DNA from: an uncultured Agathobaculum sp.
GTDB taxonomy: Bacteria > Bacillota > Clostridia > Oscillospirales > Butyricicoccaceae
Reading direction: 5' to 3'
Length of the DNA stretch: 21,471 nt
Assembly (NCBI GenBank): GCA_944376955.1
Contig: CALWEB010000175.1
Coordinates: forward strand, 1 to 21,471
This document shows positions 1 through 6,982 of the stretch, piece by piece. The position numbers and the translations under genes are program-made. The notes beneath the pieces are model-generated. The model worked only from the letters and a program-made list of their open reading frames with translations. It had not been told where the DNA came from and ran no database searches. Each line of letters opens with the position of its first letter. The stretch's first letter is position 1.

Positions 1-147
1 CGGCTGTTCATTCAAAAGATCGTGGTACACGAAAAGGACGTGAAGTGGAGCAAGCACGCCCAGCAGACAGTGGAGATTCACTACAATGACATTGGCTGTG
101 TGGAACTCACCCAGCCGGAAGTTCAGTCCACCACCAAGGGTGCGTGA
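1..147 (+). CDS. Serine site-specific recombinase, C-terminal end (partial)
   Basis: Frame 1 is open from the left edge to a TGA at 145-147, giving 48 residues that include KIVVHEKDVKWS and QTVEIHYNDIG. This is the tail seen in large serine recombinases of Clostridia mobile elements (the DUF4368 C-terminal region), which insert and excise elements at short att sites. The catalytic serine domain lies outside the window, so the assignment rests on the C-terminal signature alone. These recombinase genes commonly sit at one end of the element they move, so the element boundary is probably between the stop codon and the downstream peptidase gene. Family call is from recalled similarity; activity cannot be judged. 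Confidence 0.72.
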   Translation, partial: RLFIQKIVVHEKDVKWSKHAQQTVEIHYNDIGCVELTQPEVQSTTKGA

Positions 148-149
148 GA

Positions 150-196
150 CAAAAAGAAGTCCCCGGCAGATACTGCCGTAGCAATATCTGCCGGGG
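150..196 (-). terminator. Intrinsic terminator of the aroQ/peptidase operon
   Basis: A perfect 12-bp stem (161-172 with 185-196, CCCCGGCAGATA and its complement) has a 12-nt loop. Read on the minus strand it is followed by ACTTCTTTTTGTC, a T-rich tail, so it terminates leftward transcription coming from the peptidase gene that stops at 275. On the plus strand the tail is not T-rich. It lies only 13 bases after the recombinase stop codon. Confidence 0.65.
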
Positions 197-213
197 GTTC
201 AGACACCTGCAAA

Positions 214-234
214 GTTACCCCTGTCAGGGGGAAC
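214..234. repeat. 21-bp imperfect palindrome near recombinase end, possible att site
   Basis: GTTaCCCCTG-T-CAGGGGgAAC: two 10-base arms around a single central base with one mismatched pair. It has no T-tract on either strand, so it does not look like a terminator. Large serine recombinases act on short imperfect palindromes, and this one sits between the recombinase gene and the first chromosomal-looking gene. That it is an attachment site is an inference only. Confidence 0.3.
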
Positions 235-274
235 CAAATCGTTTCCGGTGCTTTTTTCTGTCTGTTTTGCAGTC

Positions 275-1339
275 TCACAGGATGCACAGTGTCTTGGGCG
301 CTTCGGTCAGGTTGATGCAGCCGTCCTCAATGACATACAACATATCCTCGATGCGCACGCCAAATTTCCCCGGCAGGTAAATGCCCGGTTCGGCCGTCAG
401 GATGCTGCCCGCGGGCAGCGGCTTATCCGCCCGTTCGGACGCAGTCGGCGCTTCGTGAATCTCCAGCCCGACGCCGTGGCCGAACCCGTGGCCGAAGGCA
501 TCCCCATAGCCGGCTTTTTCGATCACGCGGCGCGCGGCGCCGTCTACCTCCCGGCCGGACACCCCTGCCTTGCAGCACGCAATGCCTGCCAGCTGGGCAT
601 GGAGTACAGTGTCATACACATCCTGCATCTCGTCGGTAACGTGGCCGACCGCAACCGTGCGCGTCATATCCGAGCAATAACCCTCCACAATGCAGCCAAA
701 GTCCATCGTGACGAAATCGCCTGCCTGGATGGCTTTCTCCGTCGGTACGCCATGCGGCTTGGAGCTGTTCGCGCCCGATACCACGATTGGGTCAAACGAC
801 ATATTCTCCGCGCCATAGTGCAGCATGAGGTAGGTCAGGCGCGCGGCGACCTCTTTCTCGGTCACACCCACGCGGATGTCGTTCATGACTTCCTCGAACG
901 CCTGCTCCGCGATGCGCTGCGCCGCGACGATCTTTTCCACCTCGTCATCCTCTTTGGTCACGCGCAGCTGCGCCACGCCGTCCTCCAACCGCGCGGCCGA
1001 AGCGTGTAAAGCCGTCGCCCAGCGCATATATTCCGCATGGGTGAGCGTTTCATCCTCCAGCGCGATGCTTTTGATGCCGTCCTGCTCGATCAGCTCGTTG
1101 ACCGCCGCGGTGTAACTGCGTCCGCTGCCGATCTCGCGCACCTCAAAATCCGAAACTGCGGCGCGCGCCGCCTCCACATAGCGAAAATCCGTATAAAACA
1201 CCGCCTGTTTGGCAGACAGATAAACCGCCCCCGCCGTCGAATGGAAGCCGGTCGCATAGCGGCGGCTGACTTCGCTGGTCAGCACCAGCGCATCATACGG
1301 CGCTTCGAGCAGCATCTGCTGCAATTCCTTTCGCTTCAT
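275..1339 (-). CDS. M24 family Xaa-Pro aminopeptidase
   Basis: 354-residue cytosolic metallopeptidase that removes N-terminal residues preceding proline. The N-terminal creatinase-like domain (about 1-130) is followed by the pita-bread catalytic domain. The five dinuclear-metal ligands are visible: D213 in FVTMDFG, D224 in YCSDMTRT, H288 in GHGFGHGVGLEIHE, E317 in LTAEPGIYLP and E331 in GVRIEDM. The start at MKRKELQQ was chosen over an upstream in-frame Met because it has a GGTGAGG ribosome site and because the longer form would run back into aroQ. It begins 10 bases after the aroQ stop and is the last gene of the yqeG operon. In Bacillus the homologue (yqhT/papB) lies between aroQ and efp; no efp follows here. 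Confidence 0.93.
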   Translation of the reverse strand: MKRKELQQMLLEAPYDALVLTSEVSRRYATGFHSTAGAVYLSAKQAVFYTDFRYVEAARAAVSDFEVREIGSGRSYTAAVNELIEQDGIKSIALEDETLTHAEYMRWATALHASAARLEDGVAQLRVTKEDDEVEKIVAAQRIAEQAFEEVMNDIRVGVTEKEVAARLTYLMLHYGAENMSFDPIVVSGANSSKPHGVPTEKAIQAGDFVTMDFGCIVEGYCSDMTRTVAVGHVTDEMQDVYDTVLHAQLAGIACCKAGVSGREVDGAARRVIEKAGYGDAFGHGFGHGVGLEIHEAPTASERADKPLPAGSILTAEPGIYLPGKFGVRIEDMLYVIEDGCINLTEAPKTLCIL

Positions 1340-1349
1340 ACCGATCGCC

Positions 1350-1784
1350 TCACCCCAAAATTGCCTTGACCGCATCCACGGCCAGCAGATAGCTATGCTT
1401 GCCAAAGCCCGCAATCACACCCGCACACACCGGCCCGATAACCGACTTGTGCCGGAATTCCTCGCGCGCATGGACATTGGACATGTGTACCTCCACGGCA
1501 GGCAGACGCACTGCCGCGATCGCGTCGCGCAGCGCATAGCTGTAATGCGTATACGCGCCCGCGTTGATGATGATCGCATCGCAGTCCTCGCGCGCCGCGT
1601 GGATTCGGTCGATGAGCGCCCCCTCCGAATTGGACTGGAACACCGAGCAAGCAAACCCCAGCCGCTCGCACTTGTTGACGACCTCTGCGTTGATGGTGGC
1701 AAGCGTGTCCGAACCGTAGATACCCGGCTCACGCTGACCGGTCAAGTTGATGTTGGGGCCATGGATCAGCAGCACTTTTTTCAT
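1350..1784 (-). CDS. aroQ: Type II 3-dehydroquinate dehydratase
   Basis: 144 residues, the usual length of type II dehydroquinase, which converts 3-dehydroquinate to 3-dehydroshikimate in the shikimate pathway and assembles as a dodecamer. Family signatures are visible: HGPNINLTGQREPGIYG at the N terminus with the catalytic Arg and Tyr region, INAGAYTHYSYALRDA in the middle, and VEVHMSNVHAREEFR with the catalytic His. Family members usually read NGPN at the first motif; here it is HGPN. The start has an AAGGAGAT site and overlaps the preceding TIM-barrel gene by 4 bases (ATGA), showing translational coupling in a minus-strand operon. Confidence 0.95.
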   Translation of the reverse strand: MKKVLLIHGPNINLTGQREPGIYGSDTLATINAEVVNKCERLGFACSVFQSNSEGALIDRIHAAREDCDAIIINAGAYTHYSYALRDAIAAVRLPAVEVHMSNVHAREEFRHKSVIGPVCAGVIAGFGKHSYLLAVDAVKAILG

Positions 1785-2641
1785 TTTTCTATCTCCTTGT
1801 GAAAAATTTGCATCATCCTCACTGCATCCTCAGCCTGTGTACCGGCCGATTCGCAGATGAACGTCGGGGTATAGCCGCGTGCCGCGGCTTCCTGCGCGAC
1901 CGGCGCAAAGTCCGGCCCATATACCGTATCAGCAAAGGTCAGGTGGCGCACCTCGCCCTTCGCGTTGTACTCAATGTGGGAAAAATGCGCGTGCAGCACG
2001 CGCGTACGCGCAACACCAATGGTGTTCTCCATCAGGTCAAACAGGCGCTGCACATCTTCCCGCGTAGACATGCCGCCACCCGTGCGGCAGTTGAGGTGGC
2101 CAAAGTCGATGCAAGGCAGCAGACGCTCGTCCGCTGCAACCAACTCACAGACCTCCTCAGCCGAGCCCAGCACGCTTTTCTTGCCCATGGTTTCCAGACA
2201 GACCGTGCAGCCGGTCAGATGTTCCGCGTCCAGCGCGCGCAGAATGTTTTTCACATTCTCATGCGTGTTGTGCATCGCGCGCTCGCGCGTCAGCTTGCCC
2301 TGCCCGCCGCAGTGTACCACCATGCGTGTTGCGCCCAGCGGCACTGCCAGCCGAGCCGAATCCAGCACATAGCCGATGTTCTTCTCCATCCGCTCTGTTT
2401 CTTCCGAAGAAAGGTTGATAAAATACGGCGCGTGAATGCTCATGGCAATGCCGTGCTGCGCGGCTGCCGCACCGATCTTGCGCGCGGTCTCCTCCCCGCA
2501 GCGCACGCCGCGGCCACACTGATATTCAAATGCAGTCAGCCCCTTGGCGGCCAGCCACGCGGGCGCGTCCTCGCTTTTCTTGAAGCCCTCGGCGGCAAAG
2601 GACTCGGAATTGCCCGCCGGGCCAAATTTCGCTTCACTCAT
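1781..2641 (-). CDS. TIM-barrel protein, endonuclease IV-like
   Basis: 286 residues of the AP-endonuclease-2/xylose-isomerase-like TIM-barrel superfamily. Metal-ligand-type positions of the endonuclease IV fold can be picked out in order: SIHAPYFINLSS, MVVHCGGQGK, CLETMGKKS, CIDFGHLNCR, VLHAHFSHIEY and ICESAG. The protein may therefore be a zinc-dependent AP endonuclease (base-excision repair) or an uncharacterised relative; the sequence alone does not settle this. The start at MSEAKFGP has a GAGGGGAC ribosome site, overlaps the yqeG tail by 8 bases and is preferred over an upstream in-frame Met that would be read through yqeG. It overlaps aroQ by 4 bases at its end, so all four genes are coupled. 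Confidence 0.82.
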   Translation of the reverse strand: MSEAKFGPAGNSESFAAEGFKKSEDAPAWLAAKGLTAFEYQCGRGVRCGEETARKIGAAAAQHGIAMSIHAPYFINLSSEETERMEKNIGYVLDSARLAVPLGATRMVVHCGGQGKLTRERAMHNTHENVKNILRALDAEHLTGCTVCLETMGKKSVLGSAEEVCELVAADERLLPCIDFGHLNCRTGGGMSTREDVQRLFDLMENTIGVARTRVLHAHFSHIEYNAKGEVRHLTFADTVYGPDFAPVAQEAAARGYTPTFICESAGTQAEDAVRMMQIFHKEIEK

Positions 2642-3145
2642 GCCGTCCCCTCGCCTCCATCCTGTGTTTGCCGCGCACGATAAAGCCGCGCTCAATCTGA
2701 TAGCGCACATTGATCCAGAAATACCGCCGGTCGAGCGTCTGCACATAACAGGTCAGCGCACCGACACGGTTGCCACCCAGCACATCCGTGAAATCTGGTC
2801 CCCGACGACGGCAATCTGCTCCAGCGGCAGGCCGAGCCGCTTTGCCGCCCGGCGAAAGCCACCTGCCAGCGGTTTTCCCGCCCGGCAGATATACTCCGCA
2901 CCGAGTGCATGACAAAACTTGCCCACACGTGTCTCGCGGTTGTTGGAAAACACCAGCACCTGCAACCCGGCTTCGTGCAGCGTGCGCACAAAAGGTGCAA
3001 GCGTATCCGGCGGCAGCGTTGCTTTGTGGGAGGCCATCGTGCCGTCCAGATCAATCAGCACACCGCGGATGCCGTGCCGTCCCAGCAGCTCTGGCGTAAT
3101 ATCATAAATGGAATCAAAAACGTAATCCGGAATCAGTTTACTCAT
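2634..3145 (-). pseudogene. yqeG: YqeG family HAD IIIA-type phosphatase, frameshifted
   Basis: First gene of the minus-strand operon. The first frame gives 130 residues with HAD motif I (VLIDLDGTM, D32 and D34), motif II (VFSNN, 66-70), the conserved Lys in AGKPLAGG, and motif III at VVGDQ, then drifts into unrelated sequence. The expected continuation, FTDVLGGNRVGALTCYVQTL through to RGRHE, is present in the next frame and ends at 2634. Restoring one T to the T3 run on the coding strand (A3 at 2791-2793 on the plus strand) gives GDQIFTDVLGGN and a protein of about 170 residues, the normal YqeG length. YqeG acts on phosphorylated lipids or related substrates in other organisms. Either a real pseudogene or a one-base homopolymer error. 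Confidence 0.88.
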
Positions 3146-3160
3146 TCGTTCACTCCTGCG

Positions 3161-3189
3161 TTCTCACTTTGGCGGATGCCACATATAGT
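3161..3189 (+). promoter_or_regulatory. Candidate promoter for the 3271 gene
   Basis: TTCTCA at 3161-3166, 17-base spacer, TATAGT at 3184-3189. The -10 is five of six and the -35 four of six to the sigma-A consensus. It overlaps a divergent candidate promoter on the other strand. Confidence 0.4.
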
Positions 3190-3215
3190 GTAATAGAATT
3201 TGTCCAAAAAGTCCA
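3187..3215 (-). promoter_or_regulatory. Candidate promoter for the yqeG-aroQ operon
   Basis: On the minus strand TGGACT (3210-3215), 17-base spacer, TACACT (3187-3192), four of six matches at each element. It sits about 40 bases before the yqeG start and its -10 overlaps the -10 of the divergent promoter, so the two transcription starts may compete. Confidence 0.35.
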
Positions 3216-3270
3216 GTGCAGCGCCGCGGCCTCCGCCGTGCGCCGCTGCCCGAGCACAAGGGAGTCGATC

Positions 3271-4044
3271 ATGATGGTATATACGAAAAATCTGGTTCTG
3301 GTATGCACCGGCCGGGATACGGCACGCGCAGCGGGGCAAGGGATGCCCGTGCTGCACCTTTGTCTGGGCATCACGCCCAAAGGCGCGTTGCAACGTTTGC
3401 AGCTTCCGACCGCACAGGCGCATTGCCTGCTCGGCTTGTGCGACCCGCCACTCGATCTGGCGCCCTGCAACCCCGACCGACTGGCCGCCGATCTGGTCTT
3501 CGAAGCGCGACGCACGGAGGCCCCCGGTGTATTTGCCGACTTTGAACACGACACACCACGCGGCCGCGCGCTGCTCGCCGCCTTTGACACCGCACTGCAT
3601 GAGGCGGGCATCCCGTTTTTCGTCCCGCTTGCCTGCGGCCGCCAGCTGACCCACGCGGTACTGACCACGCCGACTGCGCTCTCCGGCGGCAGCCTGACCG
3701 CCTATATCTCCTCCTTACAGGGAATCTACGGCGCGGCGCGCATTGCAGCGTTTTTGCAGCCGGTCTCACAGGACTTTGTGCTGCCGTCTTCCTCCCCGAA
3801 CGGCAAAACCCTGACCAAAACCGAACGCGAAGCCCTGCTGGAGCGCACCGGCGCACAGGCCTTCTTCTCGCGCGAGCTGTGCGCCAAATATTTCACCTAT
3901 ACCGACCCCGAGGGCCGCGCACACTTTGTCCTATATGACGACGCTTCCACACTGGAAGCCAAACTTGCCCAACTGACCGGCTGCGGCGTGCAAACCGTAT
4001 TCGCACTCTTTCCGGATGCCGTGGAGCTGCTCAATCCGTCGTGA
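3271..4044 (+). CDS. Uncharacterised protein, possible GH18-like barrel
   Basis: 257 residues with no signal peptide or membrane segment. The start at 3271 (MMVYTKNLVLVC) was chosen for its AAGGGAG ribosome site six bases upstream; the open frame extends further 5' but those residues look like non-coding sequence and overlap the promoter. I do not recognise a firm family. The C-terminal stretch, with FVLYDDASTLEAKLAQL followed by GVQTVFALFPDAVELL, resembles the end of a glycosyl-hydrolase-18-like TIM barrel, where a Tyr-Asp-Asp segment precedes the last helix and strand; this is a weak structural guess. It converges on the YbaK gene, and the two coding regions overlap tail to tail by 14 bases (4031-4044). 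Confidence 0.7.
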   Translation: MMVYTKNLVLVCTGRDTARAAGQGMPVLHLCLGITPKGALQRLQLPTAQAHCLLGLCDPPLDLAPCNPDRLAADLVFEARRTEAPGVFADFEHDTPRGRALLAAFDTALHEAGIPFFVPLACGRQLTHAVLTTPTALSGGSLTAYISSLQGIYGAARIAAFLQPVSQDFVLPSSSPNGKTLTKTEREALLERTGAQAFFSRELCAKYFTYTDPEGRAHFVLYDDASTLEAKLAQLTGCGVQTVFALFPDAVELLNPS

Positions 4045-4510
4045 TCGGTGCGGTTTTAGCGCGCGTCAGTGCAATCAGATCCGCCGGAGCACACTCAATC
4101 TGGTAGCCAATCTTGCCTGCCGATACGATCACGGTGGGAATGGTGTTCACACTCTCATCAAACACGGTCGCAAACGCCTTCTTCATGCCCACCGGCGAGC
4201 AGCCGCCGCGCACATAACCGGTCAGCCCCAGCAGTTCCTTGACATGCACCATCTCGACCGACTTCTCCCCTGCCGCTTTGGCAGCCTTTTTCAGGTCAAG
4301 CTCCTTGGCCACCGGGATGACAAACACATGGTAGCTGCCTGAGCGGCCGCGCGCCACCAGCGTTTTGAACACCTGCGCCACATTCTGGCCGAGCAGTTTT
4401 GCCACGCTCACGCCGTCCACTGCTTCCTTGCCATGCGGATATTCATGTGCGGTATAGACAATTTTATGCTGCTCCAGCACTCGCATCACATTGGTTTTGT
4501 CCGATGCCAT
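4031..4510 (-). CDS. ybaK: YbaK/EbsC family Cys-tRNA deacylase
   Basis: 159 residues, the full YbaK length. These proteins hydrolyse mischarged Cys-tRNA(Pro) in trans, protecting translation after ProRS errors. The visible family hallmarks are the conserved Lys in VFKTLVARG (K49), the glycine-rich GYVRGGCSPVGMKK segment at about 99-111, and the TVIVSAGKIGYQIEC strand pair at about 126-140. The start at MASDKTNVM has a GGAGCGAG ribosome site; an in-frame Met seven codons upstream lies too close to the promoter. A single gene with its own promoter, ending inside the last codons of the convergent neighbour. Confidence 0.92.
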   Translation of the reverse strand: MASDKTNVMRVLEQHKIVYTAHEYPHGKEAVDGVSVAKLLGQNVAQVFKTLVARGRSGSYHVFVIPVAKELDLKKAAKAAGEKSVEMVHVKELLGLTGYVRGGCSPVGMKKAFATVFDESVNTIPTVIVSAGKIGYQIECAPADLIALTRAKTAPITTD

Positions 4511-4542
4511 TTTTCTCGCTCCAATCTGCATTTTATACAGAT

Positions 4543-4571
4543 ATTATAGCTTCCATTTGTGCAAAGCGCAA
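4543..4571 (-). promoter_or_regulatory. Promoter of ybaK
   Basis: On the minus strand TTGCGC (4566-4571), 17-base spacer and a perfect TATAAT (4543-4548), about 33 bases ahead of the start codon. Confidence 0.6.
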
Positions 4572-4729
4572 GAAATATCCCAAGGGTTTCTCTGATGGAA
4601 CCCCACTCTTTTTTTGTCTTGCTGCCGACAGCCGTATATTCATCTTAACAATTTTTCCATCACCCATACACAAAAACTCCACATAACCCGCGCACAATAG
4701 AAGGCACCCTGTATGAAAGGAGATTCTTC

Positions 4730-5404
4730 ATGCGCGTTCTTCTGATGGGGGAAACGGAAAACGAAAAGATTCCGCAAGCTCTCCGGCGCGACCATATGTT
4801 ATATGACCATGTCGCATTGCCTACGACTGCTCCGCTCTTTTTCCCGGAGGGGCTGTATGACGTTGCGGTTTTTCTGATCAGCGGCGCAGGGAAAGCCGCC
4901 ACACACCAGTTGACCACACTGCTGCCCACGCTGCGGGAGGACGGCGTTTCCGTCCCGCTGCTGGTTGTAGCGGCGCACTTGTCCGCACGCGACCGGATTC
5001 TGGTTCTAGACGCCGGGGCGGACGATGTATTGACCCCGCCGTACCTTCTGGGCGAACTGCTCGCGCGCATCCGCGCGCTCAGCCGGCGCAGCCCTGTCCT
5101 ACAGCCTCGCCTGCTGGAGGCCGGTGATCTCTCGCTCGACCGCGGGCACTGTATGCTGCGCGGCCCGAAAAACGAAGTCCGCCTGTCCTGCAAGGAAATG
5201 CAGCTGATTGAATTATTCCTACTGCACAACGGACAGGTGCTGCCGCGCGACACCTTGCGGCAAAAGGTATGGGGCATCGACAGCGAATCCGCCTACAATG
5301 CGATTGAGGTCTATCTCTCCCTTGTACGCCGTAAACTGCGCGCCATCGGCTCAGCCGCACAAATCCATGCCGAACGCGGTGTGGGCTATTACATGGAAGC
5401 ATAA
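4730..5404 (+). CDS. Orphan OmpR-family response regulator with degenerate receiver
   Basis: 224 residues: receiver-like domain (1-118) and a winged-helix DNA-binding domain (about 127-222, ending RRKLRAIGSAAQIHAERGVG). The C-terminal half is standard for OmpR/PhoB regulators. The receiver is not: the acidic pair near the N terminus is replaced (MRVLLMGETENE), the phosphoacceptor Asp position in YDVAVFLISGAG falls on L49, the Thr/Ser switch region reads VVAAH, and the conserved Lys of the TKP motif is Pro (LTPPY, P103). LDAGADD and LLARIRAL still show the receiver ancestry. It therefore cannot be phosphorylated in the usual way and probably works as an atypical regulator. No histidine kinase is adjacent. 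The ribosome site is AAAGGAG. A terminator follows directly, so it is monocistronic. Confidence 0.9.
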   Translation: MRVLLMGETENEKIPQALRRDHMLYDHVALPTTAPLFFPEGLYDVAVFLISGAGKAATHQLTTLLPTLREDGVSVPLLVVAAHLSARDRILVLDAGADDVLTPPYLLGELLARIRALSRRSPVLQPRLLEAGDLSLDRGHCMLRGPKNEVRLSCKEMQLIELFLLHNGQVLPRDTLRQKVWGIDSESAYNAIEVYLSLVRRKLRAIGSAAQIHAERGVGYYMEA

Positions 5405-5411
5405 CAAACAT

Positions 5412-5451
5412 CCCCGCAGCCCATCCTGTTTGGCTGCGGGGACGTCTTTTT
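5412..5451 (+). terminator. Terminator of the orphan regulator gene
   Basis: A 10-bp stem CCCCGCAGCC (5412-5421) with GGCTGCGGGG (5432-5441), 10-nt loop, then ACGTCTTTTT. It also lies just past the stop codon of the small minus-strand ORF, where the reverse-strand tail is less T-rich, so it may work weakly in both directions. Confidence 0.85.
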
Positions 5452-5454
5452 GTA

Positions 5455-5559
5455 TTACCAGCTGCGGTACTTGCCGCGCTCGATCGGGCCGAACAGAACA
5501 TCCGCCCAATGCTGGAACCAAGTCCAGAGCCCACTTGTTTTTTCATTGTCCTGTTTCAT
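5455..5559 (-). CDS. 34-residue Trp-rich small protein
   Basis: A short ORF not called by length-limited gene finders: ATG at 5559, TAA at 5455-5457. It is preceded by a full AAAGGAGG ribosome site (5568-5575) with an 8-base spacer, one of the best in the window, and by a candidate promoter. The peptide runs MKQDNEKTSG, LWTWFQHWAD, VLFGPIERGK and YRSW: a charged N terminus, then an aromatic amphipathic stretch with three of its four Trp residues, and a basic C terminus. It has no signal peptide and no long hydrophobic span; it could sit on the membrane surface or bind a partner. I do not recognise a family. It is flanked by terminators on both sides, so it forms its own unit. Confidence 0.6.
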   Translation of the reverse strand: MKQDNEKTSGLWTWFQHWADVLFGPIERGKYRSW

Positions 5560-5589
5560 ACCGCGATCCTCCTTTGTGTTTCTGATTCT

Positions 5590-5618
5590 ATTCTAACCGT
5601 TTTTGAACTGCCTGTCCT
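5590..5618 (-). promoter_or_regulatory. Candidate promoter of the 34-residue ORF
   Basis: On the minus strand AGGACA (5613-5618), 17-base spacer and TAGAAT (5590-5595), immediately followed by a second overlapping TAGAAT. It lies between the rmuC terminator and the small ORF. Confidence 0.5.
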
Positions 5619-5653
5619 TCACAAAACTGTGAAATTTTTCTTAAGAATTTATG

Positions 5654-5682
5654 AAGGGGCTGCCCCAACTGGGCAGCCCCTT
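5654..5682 (-). terminator. Terminator of the relQ-type/rmuC operon
   Basis: A perfect 12-bp stem AAGGGGCTGCCC (5654-5665) with GGGCAGCCCCTT (5671-5682) and a 5-nt loop, starting five bases past the rmuC stop codon. The minus-strand tail (CATAAATTCTTAAG) is AU-rich but lacks a pure T-run. Confidence 0.65.
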
Positions 5683-5687
5683 CCCTT

Positions 5688-6962
5688 TTATCCTATTTCC
5701 TCGTCCTCTGGCGCCTCCACGCCGTCCGTCAGGCCGAGCACCGACTGGCTCTCCGCCTCGCTCAATTCGGTTACCCCCTTGAGCTTGCGGCGGATCGCGC
5801 GGGTGCGCGTGCCGACCAGCTTGTCCAGTTCGCGGCTAGCCTGATCCAGCCGGGTCTGCGTCTGCGTCAGGCAGGCTTCAAACTTGTCAAACTCGGTCTT
5901 GACCGCCCCCAGCACGCTCCACACCTCGCCTGAACGCTTTTGAATCGCAATCGTGCGGAATGACATTTGCAAACTGTTGAGCAGCGCCGCCATCGTGCTG
6001 GGTCCGGCGATGTTGACATGGTAATCGCGCTGGAGCACTTCCACCATGCCGCGACTGACCGCCTCGGCGTACAACCCTTCAAATGGCAAAAACAGGATGC
6101 CGAAATCCGTCGTATACGGCGGCTCAAGGTATTTGTCGCGGATATCCTTCGCTTCGGCCTTGAGCGTGGCGATCAGCGTTTTGGCACAAGCGTCAATCTG
6201 CTCACGCGAGCCATCTTCATAGGCGTCGCGCAGCGCGCCGTAAGTATCGCCCGGGAACTTGGAGTCAATCGGCAGCCAGACGTGTCCGCCATCCTCAACC
6301 GGCAGCTTGACCGCATATTCCACCACATTGCGGCTGCCCGGCCGCGTGGCGACGTTGACCGCATACTGCTCAGGCGCGAGGATGTCCTCCAAAATTGCAC
6401 CCAGCTGGATTTCACCCACGATGCCGCGGGTCTTGACGTTGGTCAGCACCTTTTTCAGATCGCCCACACCCTGTGCAAGCGTCTGCATTTCACCCAGTCC
6501 TTTATACACCTGCTCAAGCCGTTCATTGACCAGCCGGAAGGACTCGTTCATCCGCTCAGACAGAGTCTTTTGCAGCTTTTCATCCACGATCTGCCGCATA
6601 TCGTCCAGCTTTTTGTTGTTGTCTGCCTGCATGGCACGCAGGTTTTGATCCACCGTCACACGGATATTCTCCAGATTCTGCGTGGTTTCTGCGGTAAAAC
6701 CATGCAGCCGCCGTTCAAACTGGCCCAGCTGATCGGTCACTGCGCCCATCTTGCCTGCGAGGCTTTTATCCATGGCGGCAAGCTGACTCAACTGTGCTTC
6801 GCGCCCCTCACGCAGGTTCTGATTGACCAGCGTGCCCAGTGCAGTGATCGAACTGCTTGCATCGCCGCTGCCAGACGGCTGCTGCCGCCGGGTGAGCAGC
6901 ACAATGACAAGCACCAGCAGCACCACAACCAATGCCAGCGTGATAACGGGTATGTATTGCAT
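5688..6962 (-). CDS. rmuC: DNA recombination protein RmuC
   Basis: 424 residues. An N-terminal transmembrane helix (about 4-24, MQYIPVITLALVVVLLVLVI, followed by LLTRRQQ) is followed by a long polar, heptad-rich region (about 45-175) likely to be coiled coil, and then the RmuC nuclease-like core. Family segments are visible: GEIQLGAILEDILAPEQY, VWLPIDSKFPGDTYGAL and FGILFLPFEGLYAEAV. RmuC is predicted to be related to restriction-type endonucleases and to limit inversions at short inverted repeats. The start has an AAAGGA site about 11 bases away. It follows the alarmone synthetase with only 20 bases between, so both are co-transcribed. Confidence 0.93.
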   Translation of the reverse strand: MQYIPVITLALVVVLLVLVIVLLTRRQQPSGSGDASSSITALGTLVNQNLREGREAQLSQLAAMDKSLAGKMGAVTDQLGQFERRLHGFTAETTQNLENIRVTVDQNLRAMQADNNKKLDDMRQIVDEKLQKTLSERMNESFRLVNERLEQVYKGLGEMQTLAQGVGDLKKVLTNVKTRGIVGEIQLGAILEDILAPEQYAVNVATRPGSRNVVEYAVKLPVEDGGHVWLPIDSKFPGDTYGALRDAYEDGSREQIDACAKTLIATLKAEAKDIRDKYLEPPYTTDFGILFLPFEGLYAEAVSRGMVEVLQRDYHVNIAGPSTMAALLNSLQMSFRTIAIQKRSGEVWSVLGAVKTEFDKFEACLTQTQTRLDQASRELDKLVGTRTRAIRRKLKGVTELSEAESQSVLGLTDGVEAPEDEEIG

Positions 6963-6982
6963 AATGAGTAATTCCTTTCGGT

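Noticed and set aside
4584..4615. A GGGTTTC/GGAACCC hairpin followed by seven T between ybaK and the orphan regulator
   Set aside because: The stem is only 7 bp with a G-U pair and a five-base gap before the T-run, and no plus-strand gene ends nearby; possibly a weak terminator, not firm enough to annotate.
5967..6971. A 334-codon plus-strand open frame opposite rmuC
   Set aside because: It is antisense to a well-supported gene; such long shadows arise in GC-rich coding DNA. The product is compositionally odd (His/Leu/Arg rich) and has no ribosome site.
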